Part shown: positions 33,942 to 42,570 of the stretch, one piece after another | How positions within the stretch are numbered: the first letter of the stretch is position 1 | How the letters are laid out: each line of letters opens with the position of its first letter | Source of the DNA: Collinsella sp. 4_8_47FAA | Lineage (GTDB): Bacteria; Actinomycetota; Coriobacteriia; Coriobacteriales; Coriobacteriaceae | Direction of reading: 5' to 3' | Length of the DNA: 64,000 bases | Assembly (NCBI RefSeq): GCF_000763055.1 | Contig: NZ_KN214136.1 | Span: forward strand, 90,569-154,568 | The notes under the pieces: generated by a model | The model's input: the letters and a program-made list of their open reading frames with translations, nothing else | Database searches by the model: none | Told to the model about the DNA's origin: nothing | Translations under genes and position numbers: made by a program

Positions 33942-35225
33942 ATGGCTGAAGAATTCGATTTCCATCCGATGTGGGAGAGCCTCGGCATGAATCTTGCCGA
34001 TCACGACATGCTGCTGGGCGCTGTGGGCCAGATGTACGGCGATATGTTCCTGACGCAGAACAATCGCCCCAAGTCCACGTCCTACCTGGATTTTGTCGCC
34101 ACCAACATCCACAGCGGCCGTATTAAGGAGATGCTCGACAAGAAGGAGGCCGGCGAGGCCACCAAGATCGTCGGTTCGTTCTGTGTGTACGTGCCCGAGG
34201 AGATCGTGCTTGCCTGCGATGGCATCCCCGTTGGCCTGTGCTCGGGTGCCGACTGGGCGACCGACAAGGTCGAGGAGCATCTGCCGCGCAACACCTGCCC
34301 GCTCATCAAGAGCTTTGCCGGCTTTAAGCTGGGCGAGGTCTGCCCCTACATTGAGTCGAGTGATCTGGTGGTGGGCGAGAACACCTGCGATGGCAAGAAG
34401 AAGGCCTACGAGTTCTTTGCCACGCAAAAGAACATGTACGTCATGGATATTCCCAACGTGCATGACGAGTCGACGTTCGTGACCTGGAAGGCCGAGGTTA
34501 AAAAGCTTGCCGCCAAGATTGAGGAAGAGTGCGGCGTCAAGATTACGCCCGAGCGCCTGAAGGCTGCCATCCACGCCGTCAACGAGAAGCGTCGCGCCCT
34601 GCAGCGCCTCGCTGCCACGCGCGCTGCCGATCCGGCGCCCATCAGCGGTCTCGACAGCCTGCTGACCGTTCAGGCCGCCTTTATGGACGACACGCCGCGT
34701 CTGACCGGAGCCATCAACGAGATGGCCGCCGAGTGCGAGCAGCGCGTTGAGGCCGGCGAGGGCGTGGCGCCCAAGGGGACCAAGCGCATCCTGTACACCG
34801 GCACGCCCATGGCCGTGCCCAACTGGAAGCTGTTCAACCTCATCGAGAAGGCCGGCGGCGTTGTGGTAGGCGAGGAGTCCTGCACGGGCTCGCGCTACTA
34901 CAAGGACCTGGTCGACGAGTCCGGTGAGACGGTCGACGAGATGCTCGACGCCATCGCCGAGCGCTACTTTAAGATTAACTGCGCCGTCTTTACGCCCAAC
35001 GATCAACGTATGAAGGACATTGTCCAGATGGCCAAGGACTTGCATGCCGACGGCATCGTCGACGTGGCCCTGCAGTTCTGCACGCTCTACGAGATGGAGT
35101 CGTTTGCCGTGGAGAAGGCTGCCGAGGAGGCCGGCATTCCGTTTATGCACATCACGACCGACTACGCCGGCGAGGATGCAGGCCAACTGCAAACCAGGAT
35201 TGAGGCTTTCTTGGAAACCATTTAG
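33942..35225 (+). CDS. 2-hydroxyacyl-CoA dehydratase / double-cubane protein, paralog 1
   Basis: A 427-residue COG1775 protein (HgdB/FldC/double-cubane family). These carry iron-sulfur clusters and receive electrons from an ATP-driven activator. Conserved cysteine blocks: [36 protein letters not shown] and ENTCDGKKK. The C-terminal half repeats the Rossmann-like fold ([38 protein letters not shown]). A classical amino-acid fermentation role needs a CoA-transferase and acyl-CoA dehydrogenase nearby; none are present. That and the activator favour the double-cubane group reducing small molecules (inference). It leads the seven-gene operon. Confidence 0.85.
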   Translation: MAEEFDFHPMWESLGMNLADHDMLLGAVGQMYGDMFLTQNNRPKSTSYLDFVATNIHSGRIKEMLDKKEAGEATKIVGSFCVYVPEEIVLACDGIPVGLCSGADWATDKVEEHLPRNTCPLIKSFAGFKLGEVCPYIESSDLVVGENTCDGKKKAYEFFATQKNMYVMDIPNVHDESTFVTWKAEVKKLAAKIEEECGVKITPERLKAAIHAVNEKRRALQRLAATRAADPAPISGLDSLLTVQAAFMDDTPRLTGAINEMAAECEQRVEAGEGVAPKGTKRILYTGTPMAVPNWKLFNLIEKAGGVVVGEESCTGSRYYKDLVDESGETVDEMLDAIAERYFKINCAVFTPNDQRMKDIVQMAKDLHADGIVDVALQFCTLYEMESFAVEKAAEEAGIPFMHITTDYAGEDAGQLQTRIEAFLETI

Positions 35226-35240
35226 GGGTATCCGTCCCGG

Positions 35241-35342
35241 CGGCTTCCCCAGGCACCCGATCTTGCCGTTCAAACCATCGTTTGCGTACCAAAGTACGCG
35301 GCGCTTCTCTTTCACGGCAACCTCGGGCACCTGGGAAAGCCG
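35241..35342 (+). repeat. long stem-loop between the two dehydratase paralogs (element C)
   Basis: 29-nt arms (35241-35269 and 35314-35342) pair nearly completely, allowing G-U pairs. The centre has a perfect small hairpin GCGTAC/GTACGC (35284-35299). Its CTTCTCTTTCACGGCA segment resembles the CTCCTCTTTCAAGGCA block of elements A and B. It lies in the 154-bp gap inside an otherwise tight operon, so it may set unequal levels of the two proteins. Confidence 0.7.
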
Positions 35343-35379
35343 TTTCCTTGGTTGGTCAAAAGGTTTGTTAAGGAGTTAT

Positions 35380-36543
35380 ATGCCGGAAAATATTGAACAG
35401 CCGTTGCCGTCCACGTTTGAGGAGTTCAACGAGCAGCGCAAGGCGGCGTTTATTCGTGTCAAGGATTACAAGCAGGCGGGCAATCGTCTGGTCGGCTTTT
35501 TGTGCAGCTATACGCCGCTCGAGATTATCGATGCCGCGGGCGCCTCGAGCGTGGCCCTTTGCGGTACGTCCGATGAGGTGATTCCCGAGGGCGAGAAGGT
35601 GCTGCCGGCAAATCTGTGTCCGCTCATCAAGTCGACGTATGGTTTTGCCTATTCGCAAAAGTGCCCGTTTACGTACTTTAGCGACATGATCATCGGTGAG
35701 ACCACCTGCGACGGCAAGAAGAAGATGTACGAGCTACTCAACGAGCTCAAGCGCACGCACATTCTGCATCTTCCGCAGGGTCGCGATCGCGCCTACGAGC
35801 GTGAAGGCTGGTACGAGGAGTGCTGCCTGCTCAAGGAGGAGCTCGAGAACTTCTACGGCATCACGATTACCGACGATGACCTGCGCGCTGCCGTCCGTCG
35901 TCGCAACCGCTTGCGTGCGGCCCAGCTCGAGATGTTTGCGCTGCAGGCCAACCAGCCGGCGGCCATGAGCGGCGTCGACCTGATGAGCACCATGTTTGCC
36001 GGCACGTTCAGCTTTGATATCGAGGCCTATGCGCAGCAGCTGGAGCAAAAGATTGTCAAGCTGCGCGAGGCCTACGACGCGGGCGAGCGCCCGGTCGCGG
36101 CGGACGCCAAGCGCATTCTGATCACCGGTTGCCCGGTGGGCGGTGTGATCAACAAGATCGGCCGCACCATCGAGTCCAACGGCGGCGTGGTCGTGTGCAT
36201 GGACGACTGCTCGGGTGAGCGCACGGCGGCTATGATGATCGACCCGGACGCGCCCGACATTCTGCGCGCCATCGCCGACCGCTACCTGGATATCAACTGC
36301 TCGGTCATGACGCCTAACGACGGCCGCATGGAGAACACACTGACCATGTGCGAGAAGTACCATGTCGATGGCGTGGTAGAGAGCGTGCTACAGGCCTGCC
36401 ACACCTTCAACGTTGAGAGCGCGCGCATGCAGGAGGCCGTCGAGGGTGCGGGTATTCCGTATATGAAGATCGAGACCGACTACAGCAACGGTGACATGGG
36501 CCAGATCGAGACGCGCATCGCCGCCTTCATCGAAACCCTGTAG
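35380..36543 (+). CDS. 2-hydroxyacyl-CoA dehydratase / double-cubane protein, paralog 2
   Basis: A 387-residue paralog of the gene just upstream. It keeps the same cysteine blocks: [37 protein letters not shown] and [12 protein letters not shown]. The C-terminal part reads [20 protein letters not shown] and ends [19 protein letters not shown], aligning with [18 protein letters not shown] of paralog 1. The two may form a heterodimer, as dehydratase subunits do. The AAGGAG site precedes the ATG. The frame extends upstream to 35020 inside paralog 1, rejected. Confidence 0.85.
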   Translation: MPENIEQPLPSTFEEFNEQRKAAFIRVKDYKQAGNRLVGFLCSYTPLEIIDAAGASSVALCGTSDEVIPEGEKVLPANLCPLIKSTYGFAYSQKCPFTYFSDMIIGETTCDGKKKMYELLNELKRTHILHLPQGRDRAYEREGWYEECCLLKEELENFYGITITDDDLRAAVRRRNRLRAAQLEMFALQANQPAAMSGVDLMSTMFAGTFSFDIEAYAQQLEQKIVKLREAYDAGERPVAADAKRILITGCPVGGVINKIGRTIESNGGVVVCMDDCSGERTAAMMIDPDAPDILRAIADRYLDINCSVMTPNDGRMENTLTMCEKYHVDGVVESVLQACHTFNVESARMQEAVEGAGIPYMKIETDYSNGDMGQIETRIAAFIETL

Positions 36544-36593
36544 GACAAATGCGGCAAAGGGATAGTTGCTTTGCCGCATAGAAGGAGGATGCC

Positions 36594-37358
36594 GTGGTTG
36601 GCATTGGTATCGACATAGGCTCGACGGCCGCGAAGGCTGCAGTGGTGGAGACGGACGGCGCCATTGCGTGGACCTGCGTCATGCCGACGGGGTATTCGTC
36701 GGTCGATGCGGCCGAGCGCTTGCGCGGCGAGCTCGCTTCAGCCGACTATGACGTGGCTGCCGACGACGTGCGCGTGATCGCGACCGGCTACGGCCGTGTC
36801 GCCGTGCCCTATGCGCACAAGGTCGTGACCGAGATCACCTGCCACGGCACCGGTGCCGTGCGCCTGTTTGGCGATCACGGCACGGTGATTGACGTGGGCG
36901 GCCAGGACACCAAGGTCATTCAGCTTAAAAGTGGCCGCGTGGCCAAGTTCGCCATGAACGACAAGTGCGCTGCCGGTACGGGGCGCTTTTTGGAGATCAT
37001 GGCCGACCGTCTGGGTATTTCCCAACAGCAGATGGCCGACCTTGCGCGTTCCGGTGAGCCCACCAAGATCAGCAGCATGTGCACGGTGTTTGCCGAAAGC
37101 GAGGTCATCAGCCTGATCGGTCGCGGTGAGCCGCGCGAGAACATTGCGCGTGGCGTGATCGACAGCGTGGTCTCGCGCGTGGCGACCATGGCCGGGCAGG
37201 CCGCTGGCGCCCCGTACTACCTGACCGGTGGCCTGTGCGAGAACGCCTTCGTGGTGGAGCGGTTGGGCGAGCTACTGGGGTTGCCGGTGACCACCTCGCC
37301 TCAGGCTCGCTTTGCCGGAGCGATTGGCGCGGCGATTCGCGCACAGGCGCTCAATTAA
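36594..37358 (+). CDS. ATP-dependent activator (BadF/BadG/HgdC family)
   Basis: A 254-residue ASKHA-fold ATPase that drives single electrons to dehydratase or double-cubane partners by ATP hydrolysis. It has the phosphate-1 motif GIDIGSTAAKAAV, the VIDVGGQDTKVI motif and a C-terminal LTGGLCEN adenosine motif. The 4Fe-4S cluster at the homodimer interface is held by Cys125 (NDKCAAGTGRF) and Cys163 (SSMCTVFAESE). The start is GTG after GAAGGAGG. It follows paralog 2 by 50 bp. Confidence 0.92.
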   Translation: MVGIGIDIGSTAAKAAVVETDGAIAWTCVMPTGYSSVDAAERLRGELASADYDVAADDVRVIATGYGRVAVPYAHKVVTEITCHGTGAVRLFGDHGTVIDVGGQDTKVIQLKSGRVAKFAMNDKCAAGTGRFLEIMADRLGISQQQMADLARSGEPTKISSMCTVFAESEVISLIGRGEPRENIARGVIDSVVSRVATMAGQAAGAPYYLTGGLCENAFVVERLGELLGLPVTTSPQARFAGAIGAAIRAQALN

Positions 37359-37428
37359 TGCATCCGCCGCTGGCTCGCATTCATGCGTATACTGGGAGAA
37401 AATGATTGACCGATGAGAGGAGGTATCG

Positions 37429-38478
37429 ATGGCTGACGATCAGATTAGGCTCACGTCCATGACGGCCGCGAGCGGTTGAGCCGCTAAGTTGGCTCCCGGA
37501 GCCCTCGCCCAGGTCCTGGGCGATTTGCCAAATGTGCCCAACGACAATCTGCTCGTGGGGTTCGATACCTCCGACGATGCGAGTGTCTTCCGCGTAGGGG
37601 AGAACCTGGGGCTTGTGCAGTCCATCGACTTCTTCCCGCCGATGGTCGACGATCCGTTTCTGTTTGGCCAGATCGCTGCGGCCAACTCGCTGTCGGACAT
37701 CTACGCCATGGGCGGGCGGCCGAGCCATGCCATGAACCTGCTGTGCATTCCGAGCTGCCTGGGCGTCGAGGTCGCCGGCCAGATTCTGGCGGGTGGCGCC
37801 GACAAGTGCGTCGAGGCCGGTTGCTCTATCGCGGGCGGCCATACCATCAACGACGACGAGCCCAAGTACGGTCTGTCCGTGAGCGGGTTTGTCGCGCTCG
37901 ACCGCATGCTCGCCAACAGCGGCGCGCGCGTGGGCGATGCGTTGCTGCTGACCAAGGCGGTTGGCTCGGGCATCATCACCACGGCCATTAAGGGCGAGCT
38001 CATCGAGCAGGACGAGGCCGCAGCCATGTTTGACTCGATGCGCACCCTCAACGAGGCTCCGATTCGTCTGGCCGAGGGACTTGAGCTTCACGGCTGCACC
38101 GACATCACGGGCTTTGGCCTGATCGGGCATGCGTGCGAGATGGCCGAGGGCTCGGGCGTGCAGATTGAGCTTGCGTCGGGGGCGGTGCCGCTCTTTGACC
38201 AGGTGCTCGACATGGCGCGTCTGGGCATTATTCCCGCGGGCTCCTACCGCAACCAGGACTTCTTTGGCCCGCGCGTGGCTGCCGACGAAGACCTGGAGCC
38301 GGGCATGTTGGATTCGCTGTACGATCCGCAGACGTCTGGTGGCCTGCTCATCGCGGCACCTGCTGCCGATGTGGATGAGCTTGCGCGCCGTCTGCATGCC
38401 GAAGGACGTATTGCCGCCGTCGTCGGTCGCGTGTGCGAGCCGGTGCCAGGCGGTCCTGCCGTCCACGTTGTTCGCTAG
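37429..38478 (+). CDS. selD: selenophosphate synthetase SelD, a selenocysteine protein
   Basis: A 349-residue enzyme making selenophosphate from selenide and ATP. The gene has an in-frame TGA at 37477-37479. Read as Sec, residue 17 falls in SG-Sec-AAKLAPG, exactly where SelD has its catalytic Cys or Sec (GCxxK pattern, with Lys20). Without read-through the conserved N-terminus is lost; the rest (MGGRPSHAMNL, GGHTINDDEPKYGLSV, TDITGFGLIGHA, YDPQTSGGLL) follows the same frame. The ATG at 37429 has GAGGAGG. A SECIS-like hairpin lies 26 nt after the TGA. SelD needs its own product here. Confidence 0.95.
37506..37522 (+). promoter_or_regulatory. SECIS-like hairpin in selD
   Basis: CGCCCAGGTCCTGGGCG: a 7-bp stem with the GGUC tetranucleotide at the apex, as recognised by bacterial SelB, starting 26 nt after the UGA. 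This distance is larger than the roughly 11-16 nt of E. coli fdhF, but other actinobacterial SECIS vary. A second small stem (GGCTCC/GGAGCC at about 37491-37503) lies between. Confidence 0.6.
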
Positions 38479-38501
38479 CCCGCACGTTTATGTAACTGTT
38501 T

Positions 38502-38519
38502 ACCGTTCTCTAGAACGGT
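38502..38519 (+). other. hairpin between selD and yedF
   Basis: ACCGTTC (38502-38508) pairs perfectly with GAACGGT (38513-38519), 4-nt loop, in the 60-bp gap, followed by TCTTTC. It may attenuate or stabilise the operon transcript. Confidence 0.5.
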
Positions 38520-38538
38520 TCTTTCGAAAGGAAAAACT

Positions 38539-39165
38539 ATGTCTACCAAAATTGAAGTCAATGCCATGGGCGATGCCTGCCCGCTGCCCGTCGTCAAGAC
38601 GCTCAAAGCCCTGAAGCAGCTCGATGGCGAGGGCACCGTGGTGACCTCGGTCGATAACGAGACTGCCGTCAAGAACATCTCCAAGATGGCGCAGGAGAAG
38701 GGCTGCACGGCCTCGGTCGAGAAGGTTTCTGACGCCGAGTGGCACGTGACCGTGGCGACCTCTGGCGCCGTTGCCGTGGCCGATCCTGAGCAGGATGGCG
38801 CTGCCTTCTGCGACGCCAGCGCCGGCAAGGGCAAACTCGTCATTTCCGTCTACACCGATTGCATGGGCCGTGGCGACGACGAGCTGGGCCACAAGCTCAT
38901 GAAGGCGTTTATCTTTGCCGTGACGCAGCAGGAGGAACTGCCCGCGACCATGCTGTTCTACAACGGCGGTGCCAAGCTCACCGTCGAGGGCTCGCCGGTG
39001 CTCGATGACCTGAAGGGCCTGGCCGAGCAGGGCGTCGAGATTCTCACCTGCGGTACCTGCCTCGACCACTATGGCATTAAAGACCAGCTTGCGGTGGGCG
39101 AGGTCACGAATATGTACGTGATCGTGGAGAAGATGGAGCAGGCCGTGCGCGTCGTGCGCCCGTAG
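38539..39165 (+). CDS. yedF: selenium metabolism protein YedF
   Basis: A 208-residue two-domain protein. The N-terminal 75 residues are a TusA-like sulfur-carrier domain with Cys14 in GDACPLPVVKT. The C-terminal part is DsrE-like with CGTC (Cys171, Cys174). The family is widely found next to selD and is believed to carry selenium or sulfur as a persulfide/perselenide; a direct reaction is not established. The GAAAGGAAAA site precedes the ATG. Confidence 0.9.
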   Translation: MSTKIEVNAMGDACPLPVVKTLKALKQLDGEGTVVTSVDNETAVKNISKMAQEKGCTASVEKVSDAEWHVTVATSGAVAVADPEQDGAAFCDASAGKGKLVISVYTDCMGRGDDELGHKLMKAFIFAVTQQEELPATMLFYNGGAKLTVEGSPVLDDLKGLAEQGVEILTCGTCLDHYGIKDQLAVGEVTNMYVIVEKMEQAVRVVRP

Positions 39166-39184
39166 CGTATTGGTTGGAGTTGCC

Positions 39185-39436
39185 ATGAGGGAGAAGCGCC
39201 CGGCGCTTGTCATCACGTTTCCCACCACGGCGGCCGCCATGGGGTGCGAGACCCTATGCATCGAGCGCGGCCTTCCCGGGCGCACGATTCCCGTGCCCGG
39301 GGAGGTCGCTGCCGGCTGCGGCTTGGCGTGGAAGGCGCTGCCTTCGGATGAGGAACTGCTGCGCGGCGAGCTTGCCGCAGCGGGCATTCCCACCGAGGGC
39401 TATACCGTGATTGATATGTGGGAGGTCGTGCGATGA
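39185..39436 (+). CDS. DUF3343 putative Se/S carrier-like protein
   Basis: An 83-residue protein, starting MREKRPALVITFPTTAAAMG. It has Cys in GCETLC and AAGCGLAW, the latter matching the C-terminal Cys-Gly block of the Se_S_carrier family. These proteins travel with yedF and selD. It could shuttle selenium between YedF and the desulfurase. The ATG at 39185 follows TTGGAG. It overlaps the next gene by 4 bp (ATGA), so translation is coupled. Confidence 0.82.
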   Translation: MREKRPALVITFPTTAAAMGCETLCIERGLPGRTIPVPGEVAAGCGLAWKALPSDEELLRGELAAAGIPTEGYTVIDMWEVVR

Positions 39437-40572
39437 TCTACCTGGATAACGCGGCGACGACCATGCATAAGCCGCAGACGGTCATCGATGCCGTGACGCA
39501 GGCGATGTGCTCGCTCGGCAATGCCGGGCGCGGCGCCACGTCGGGTGCTCTCGATGCCGCTCGTACGATTCATGGCTGCCGTGCCAAGCTCGCGCGCCTT
39601 TTGGGTTGCCCGAGGGCGGACCATGTGTGCTTTACGCCCAACTCCACGGCGGCGCTCAACACCGCCATCAATGGCGTGGTACGTCCCGGTGATCACGTGG
39701 TCACGACGGTGCTCGAGCACAACTCGGTGTTACGCCCGCTCAACCGCTTGGCGACGGAACAGGGTGTGACGGTTGAGCATGCGGGTTGCGATGCGAGCGG
39801 CGCGCTCGACTACGACGAGCTCGAGCGGTTGGTCACGCCGGGCACGCGTGCTGTGGTGGTGACGCACGCCTCCAATGTGACCGGCAACGCGGTTGACGTT
39901 TCGCGCGTGGCTGCCATCGCGCATGCGGCCGGCGCGCTGGTGATCGTCGACGCCTCTCAGTCTGCCGGCACGGCGAAGATTGACATGGATGCCATGGGGC
40001 TCGATGTTGTGTGCTTTACCGGCCACAAGGGGCTCATGGGACCCCAAGGCACCGGCGGCCTGGCCGTGGCGGAGGGCATTGACGTGGCTCCGTGGGCCAT
40101 GGGCGGCACGGGCGTGCACAGCTTCGATGCGCTGCAGCCGCTTGAGTGGCCCACGCGCCTCGAGGCGGGCACGCTCAACGGTCACGGCATAGCGGGCCTA
40201 TCCGCTGGTCTCGACTTTATCGAGGCCCAGGGTGGGGTCGAGGCGATTGCTTCCAGCGAGCGTGCGCTCGCTGATCGCTTTCTTGCCGGCGTGCGCGAAA
40301 TCCCGGAGATCAAGCTTTACGGCGCCTTTGACCAGCCGACGCGCTCTGCAATTGTGTCGCTCAACGTGGGCGATATCGATTCGGCCGAGATCTCGGATGC
40401 GCTCATGCAAGGGTGGGGGATTGCGACGCGCCCCGGCGCCCATTGCGCCCCGCTCATGCACCGTGCACTGGGTACCGAGCGCCAGGGCGTCGTCCGCTTC
40501 TCGTTTGGGTATTTCAACACGGACGAGGAAGTCGACACGGCTATCGATGCTCTGTGCGATTTAGCCTGCTAA
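39433..40572 (+). CDS. class V aminotransferase, cysteine desulfurase/selenocysteine lyase-like
   Basis: A 379-residue PLP enzyme: N-terminal MIYLDNAATTMHKP, THASNVTGN, SQSAG and Lys199 (TGHKGLMGPQG) for PLP. Cys338 in RPGAHCAPLMH is the expected persulfide or perselenide Cys of the group 2 (SufS/CsdA-like) proteins. It probably releases sulfur or selenium from cysteine/selenocysteine and feeds the carriers just upstream and SelD. It is the last gene of the operon and is followed by a strong terminator. Confidence 0.9.
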   Translation: MIYLDNAATTMHKPQTVIDAVTQAMCSLGNAGRGATSGALDAARTIHGCRAKLARLLGCPRADHVCFTPNSTAALNTAINGVVRPGDHVVTTVLEHNSVLRPLNRLATEQGVTVEHAGCDASGALDYDELERLVTPGTRAVVVTHASNVTGNAVDVSRVAAIAHAAGALVIVDASQSAGTAKIDMDAMGLDVVCFTGHKGLMGPQGTGGLAVAEGIDVAPWAMGGTGVHSFDALQPLEWPTRLEAGTLNGHGIAGLSAGLDFIEAQGGVEAIASSERALADRFLAGVREIPEIKLYGAFDQPTRSAIVSLNVGDIDSAEISDALMQGWGIATRPGAHCAPLMHRALGTERQGVVRFSFGYFNTDEEVDTAIDALCDLAC

Positions 40573-40595
40573 AGCTGCTAGACCGTTTATACTTG

Positions 40596-40626
40596 CGGGA
40601 CGGGTGTTTTTGCCCGTCCCGTTTTT
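40596..40626 (+). terminator. terminator of the DccP/selD operon
   Basis: CGGGACGGG (40596-40604) pairs with CCCGTCCCG (40613-40621), followed by TTTTTG, 24 bp after the last operon gene. Confidence 0.92.
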
Positions 40627-40649
40627 GTTTCGACCCGAAAGGTGTGTCT

Positions 40650-42008
40650 ATGGCCTCATCCGCCCCGCGCGGTCTGCGCTCCGACCATGTCGTCACCGTC
40701 GGCATTGCGCTGTTCTCGATGCTCTTTGGCGCCGGCAACCTCATCATTCCGCCGTTGCTGGCACTTCAGGCCGGCACGGCCACGCCGCTTGCCATGATTG
40801 GCTTTTTGATTGCCGCCATCGGCCTGCCCGTCATGGGATTTATCGCCGTCGCGCTCGCCGGCACGGCCCGCGAGCTGGCCGGGCGCGTGCATCCTAAGTT
40901 TGGCGAATTCTTCGTTGCGGCGGTCTACCTGGCCATCGGTCCGTGCCTGGCCATTCCGCGCACAAGCTCTACGGCGTTCGAAATGCTGGTGCCGCTGCTG
41001 CCCGAGGGCGTTTCGCTCGGCGTAGCACGTCTGGTGTTTGCCATCGGGTTCTTCGTCGTCGCGTTTGTGCTCACGCTGCGCCCGGGTGTCATCACGCGCG
41101 TGCTCGGCCGCATTACGGGCCCCGCGCTTATTGCACTCATCGTGCTAGTCGTGGGTGCTGCCGTGATTTCGCCGCTGGGACCGGCTGCCGCGCCTCAGGC
41201 TCCCTACGATGCAGGTGCCGCCGTGCAGGGCTTCTTGACCGGCTATCAGACCATGGACCTGCTCGCGTCACTCGCCTTCGGCATCATCATCGCCGAGACC
41301 ATCCACGAGTTGGGTGTTACCGATGACAAACGCGTGGCCTTCGAGATTTCGCGTTCCGGTGTGATCGCCGGCGTGCTCATGGCCATCATCTACTGCGGCT
41401 TGGGGCTTGCCGGTATGCAGCTCGGCACCGTGATGCCCGACGCTACCAACGGTGCCGCCATCCTTGCCCGCTCTGCCTCCATGCACTTTGGCCTTGCCGG
41501 CACGGTCGTGGTCTTCGCCATCTTCTTCCTCGCCTGCATGAACGTGTGCATCGGCCTCATCAGCTGCTGCTCGCGTTACTTCTGCGAGACGTATGTGGTC
41601 GAAGGGGGAGCGGAGGCCTCCGAGGAGGCCATGAGCCGTCCCTTTGCGATTCTCGCCTTTGTGTTTGCAGCGTTTTCGTGCGTGCTCTCCAACGTAGGCC
41701 TCGACGTGATTCTTATGTTCTCGGTGCCCATGCTCAACGCCTTGTATCCCGTTGCCATCGTGCTGGTACTGATGGGCCTGGTGCACGGTTTTTGCGACGC
41801 TCATCCGCAGGTGTGGGTCTGGGTCGGCGGCGTGGTTGCCGTGCAGAGCGTGATCACCTCGGTCCGCGATGCGTTCTTTGCGGGCGCGTGGCTGCCGTTT
41901 GATGCGCTACCCCTGGCAGACATCGGCGCCGCGTGGGCGCCGGTTGCCGTGGTGGCGTTTGTGATCGGTCTGCTCCACAGCCGGTTTGTCGCACATTCGA
42001 GGAGCTAG
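40650..42008 (+). CDS. brnQ: branched-chain amino acid transport protein BrnQ
   Basis: A 452-residue 12-helix LIVCS-family symporter importing leucine, isoleucine and valine. The N-terminal GIALFSMLFGAGNLIIPP block is the family signature, with the LTLRPGVITRVLGRITGPAL segment in the middle. GAAAGG lies 8 nt before the ATG. The frame continues upstream to 40413 inside the desulfurase gene, which is rejected. It is monocistronic, followed by two tRNA genes. Confidence 0.93.
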   Translation: MASSAPRGLRSDHVVTVGIALFSMLFGAGNLIIPPLLALQAGTATPLAMIGFLIAAIGLPVMGFIAVALAGTARELAGRVHPKFGEFFVAAVYLAIGPCLAIPRTSSTAFEMLVPLLPEGVSLGVARLVFAIGFFVVAFVLTLRPGVITRVLGRITGPALIALIVLVVGAAVISPLGPAAAPQAPYDAGAAVQGFLTGYQTMDLLASLAFGIIIAETIHELGVTDDKRVAFEISRSGVIAGVLMAIIYCGLGLAGMQLGTVMPDATNGAAILARSASMHFGLAGTVVVFAIFFLACMNVCIGLISCCSRYFCETYVVEGGAEASEEAMSRPFAILAFVFAAFSCVLSNVGLDVILMFSVPMLNALYPVAIVLVLMGLVHGFCDAHPQVWVWVGGVVAVQSVITSVRDAFFAGAWLPFDALPLADIGAAWAPVAVVAFVIGLLHSRFVAHSRS

Positions 42009-42099
42009 GGTTTCTGCGCTTGCACAGGCGGGGAGTCTCCCCTATAATTTCCTTCGCTTTGGGACACGCAAGGTTTAGACCTTAGCTGCTCAACACCTT

Positions 42100-42176
42100 C
42101 GGGACGTGGCGCAGTTTGGTAGCGCGCCTGCTTTGGGAGCAGGATGTCGCAGGTTCAAATCCTGTCGTCCCGACCA
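42100..42176 (+). tRNA. tRNA-Pro (anticodon TGG)
   Basis: The acceptor stem CGGGACG/CGTCCCG, D arm GGCGCAGTTTGGTAGCGC, anticodon stem-loop CCTGCTTTGGGAGCAGG and TTCAAAT T-loop fold as a standard tRNA. The CCA end is encoded (42174-42176). Confidence 0.96.
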
Positions 42177-42182
42177 TATCTT

Positions 42183-42256
42183 GCGGGCGTAGTTCAATGG
42201 TAGAACCCCAGCCTTCCAAGCTGATGACGCGGGTTCGATTCCCGTCGCCCGCTCCA
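42183..42256 (+). tRNA. tRNA-Gly (anticodon TCC)
   Basis: Acceptor stem GCGGGCG/CGCCCGC, anticodon loop CTTCCAA with TCC, GGTTCGATTCC T arm, encoded CCA at 42254-42256. It lies 6 bp after tRNA-Pro, so the two are co-transcribed. Its 3' side faces the 1.4-kb accessory segment. Confidence 0.96.
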
Positions 42257-42267
42257 TAAGATAGATG

Positions 42268-42304
42268 AATGGCTCTGATTCCTTTTGGGACCAGAGCCAT
42301 TTTC
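42268..42304 (+). terminator. tRNA operon terminator
   Basis: AATGGCTCTG (42268-42277) pairs with CAGAGCCATT (42292-42301), then TTTC, 11 bp after the tRNA-Gly gene. Confidence 0.9.
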
Positions 42305-42324
42305 ATATACATGCCGGGACCCCA

Positions 42325-42403
42325 CATCCCCTCCTAAGTTGCGGTGAAATACGGACTGTTTTTCGGCTTTTATGGCCCATGTAGTCCGTATTTCACCGCA
42401 ACT
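42325..42403. repeat. palindromic repeat, copy 3 of 4, with CATCCCC flank
   Basis: Palindromic core 42335-42403 with arms AAGTTGCGGTGAAATACGG and its complement. With its C-rich left flank, the 39 bp at 42325-42363 (starting CATCCCCTCCTAAGTTGCGG) occur again as an exact reverse complement at 43659-43697. The 160 bp after it up to the next gene show only weak promoter-like text. Confidence 0.9.
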
Positions 42404-42570
42404 ATTTGTAAGGTTGGATTTTGATGCCGTTGGGAGGATCGTAGCGACCGTCTACCGAGAGTGGAAATATTTTTTGAAGCTCTGACCTGCGACGTCAAGC
42501 TTTTGGTCAGCTTTTGGCAAGGCCTGCGGACGGAAGCATGCGATAGCGTAATGGTATTCTCTCCGCCGTG

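Noticed and set aside
42061..42260. selC (tRNA-Sec) as one of the tRNA genes
   Set aside because: Both tRNAs are of normal length with TGG and TCC anticodons; no long-acceptor TCA tRNA was seen anywhere in the window.
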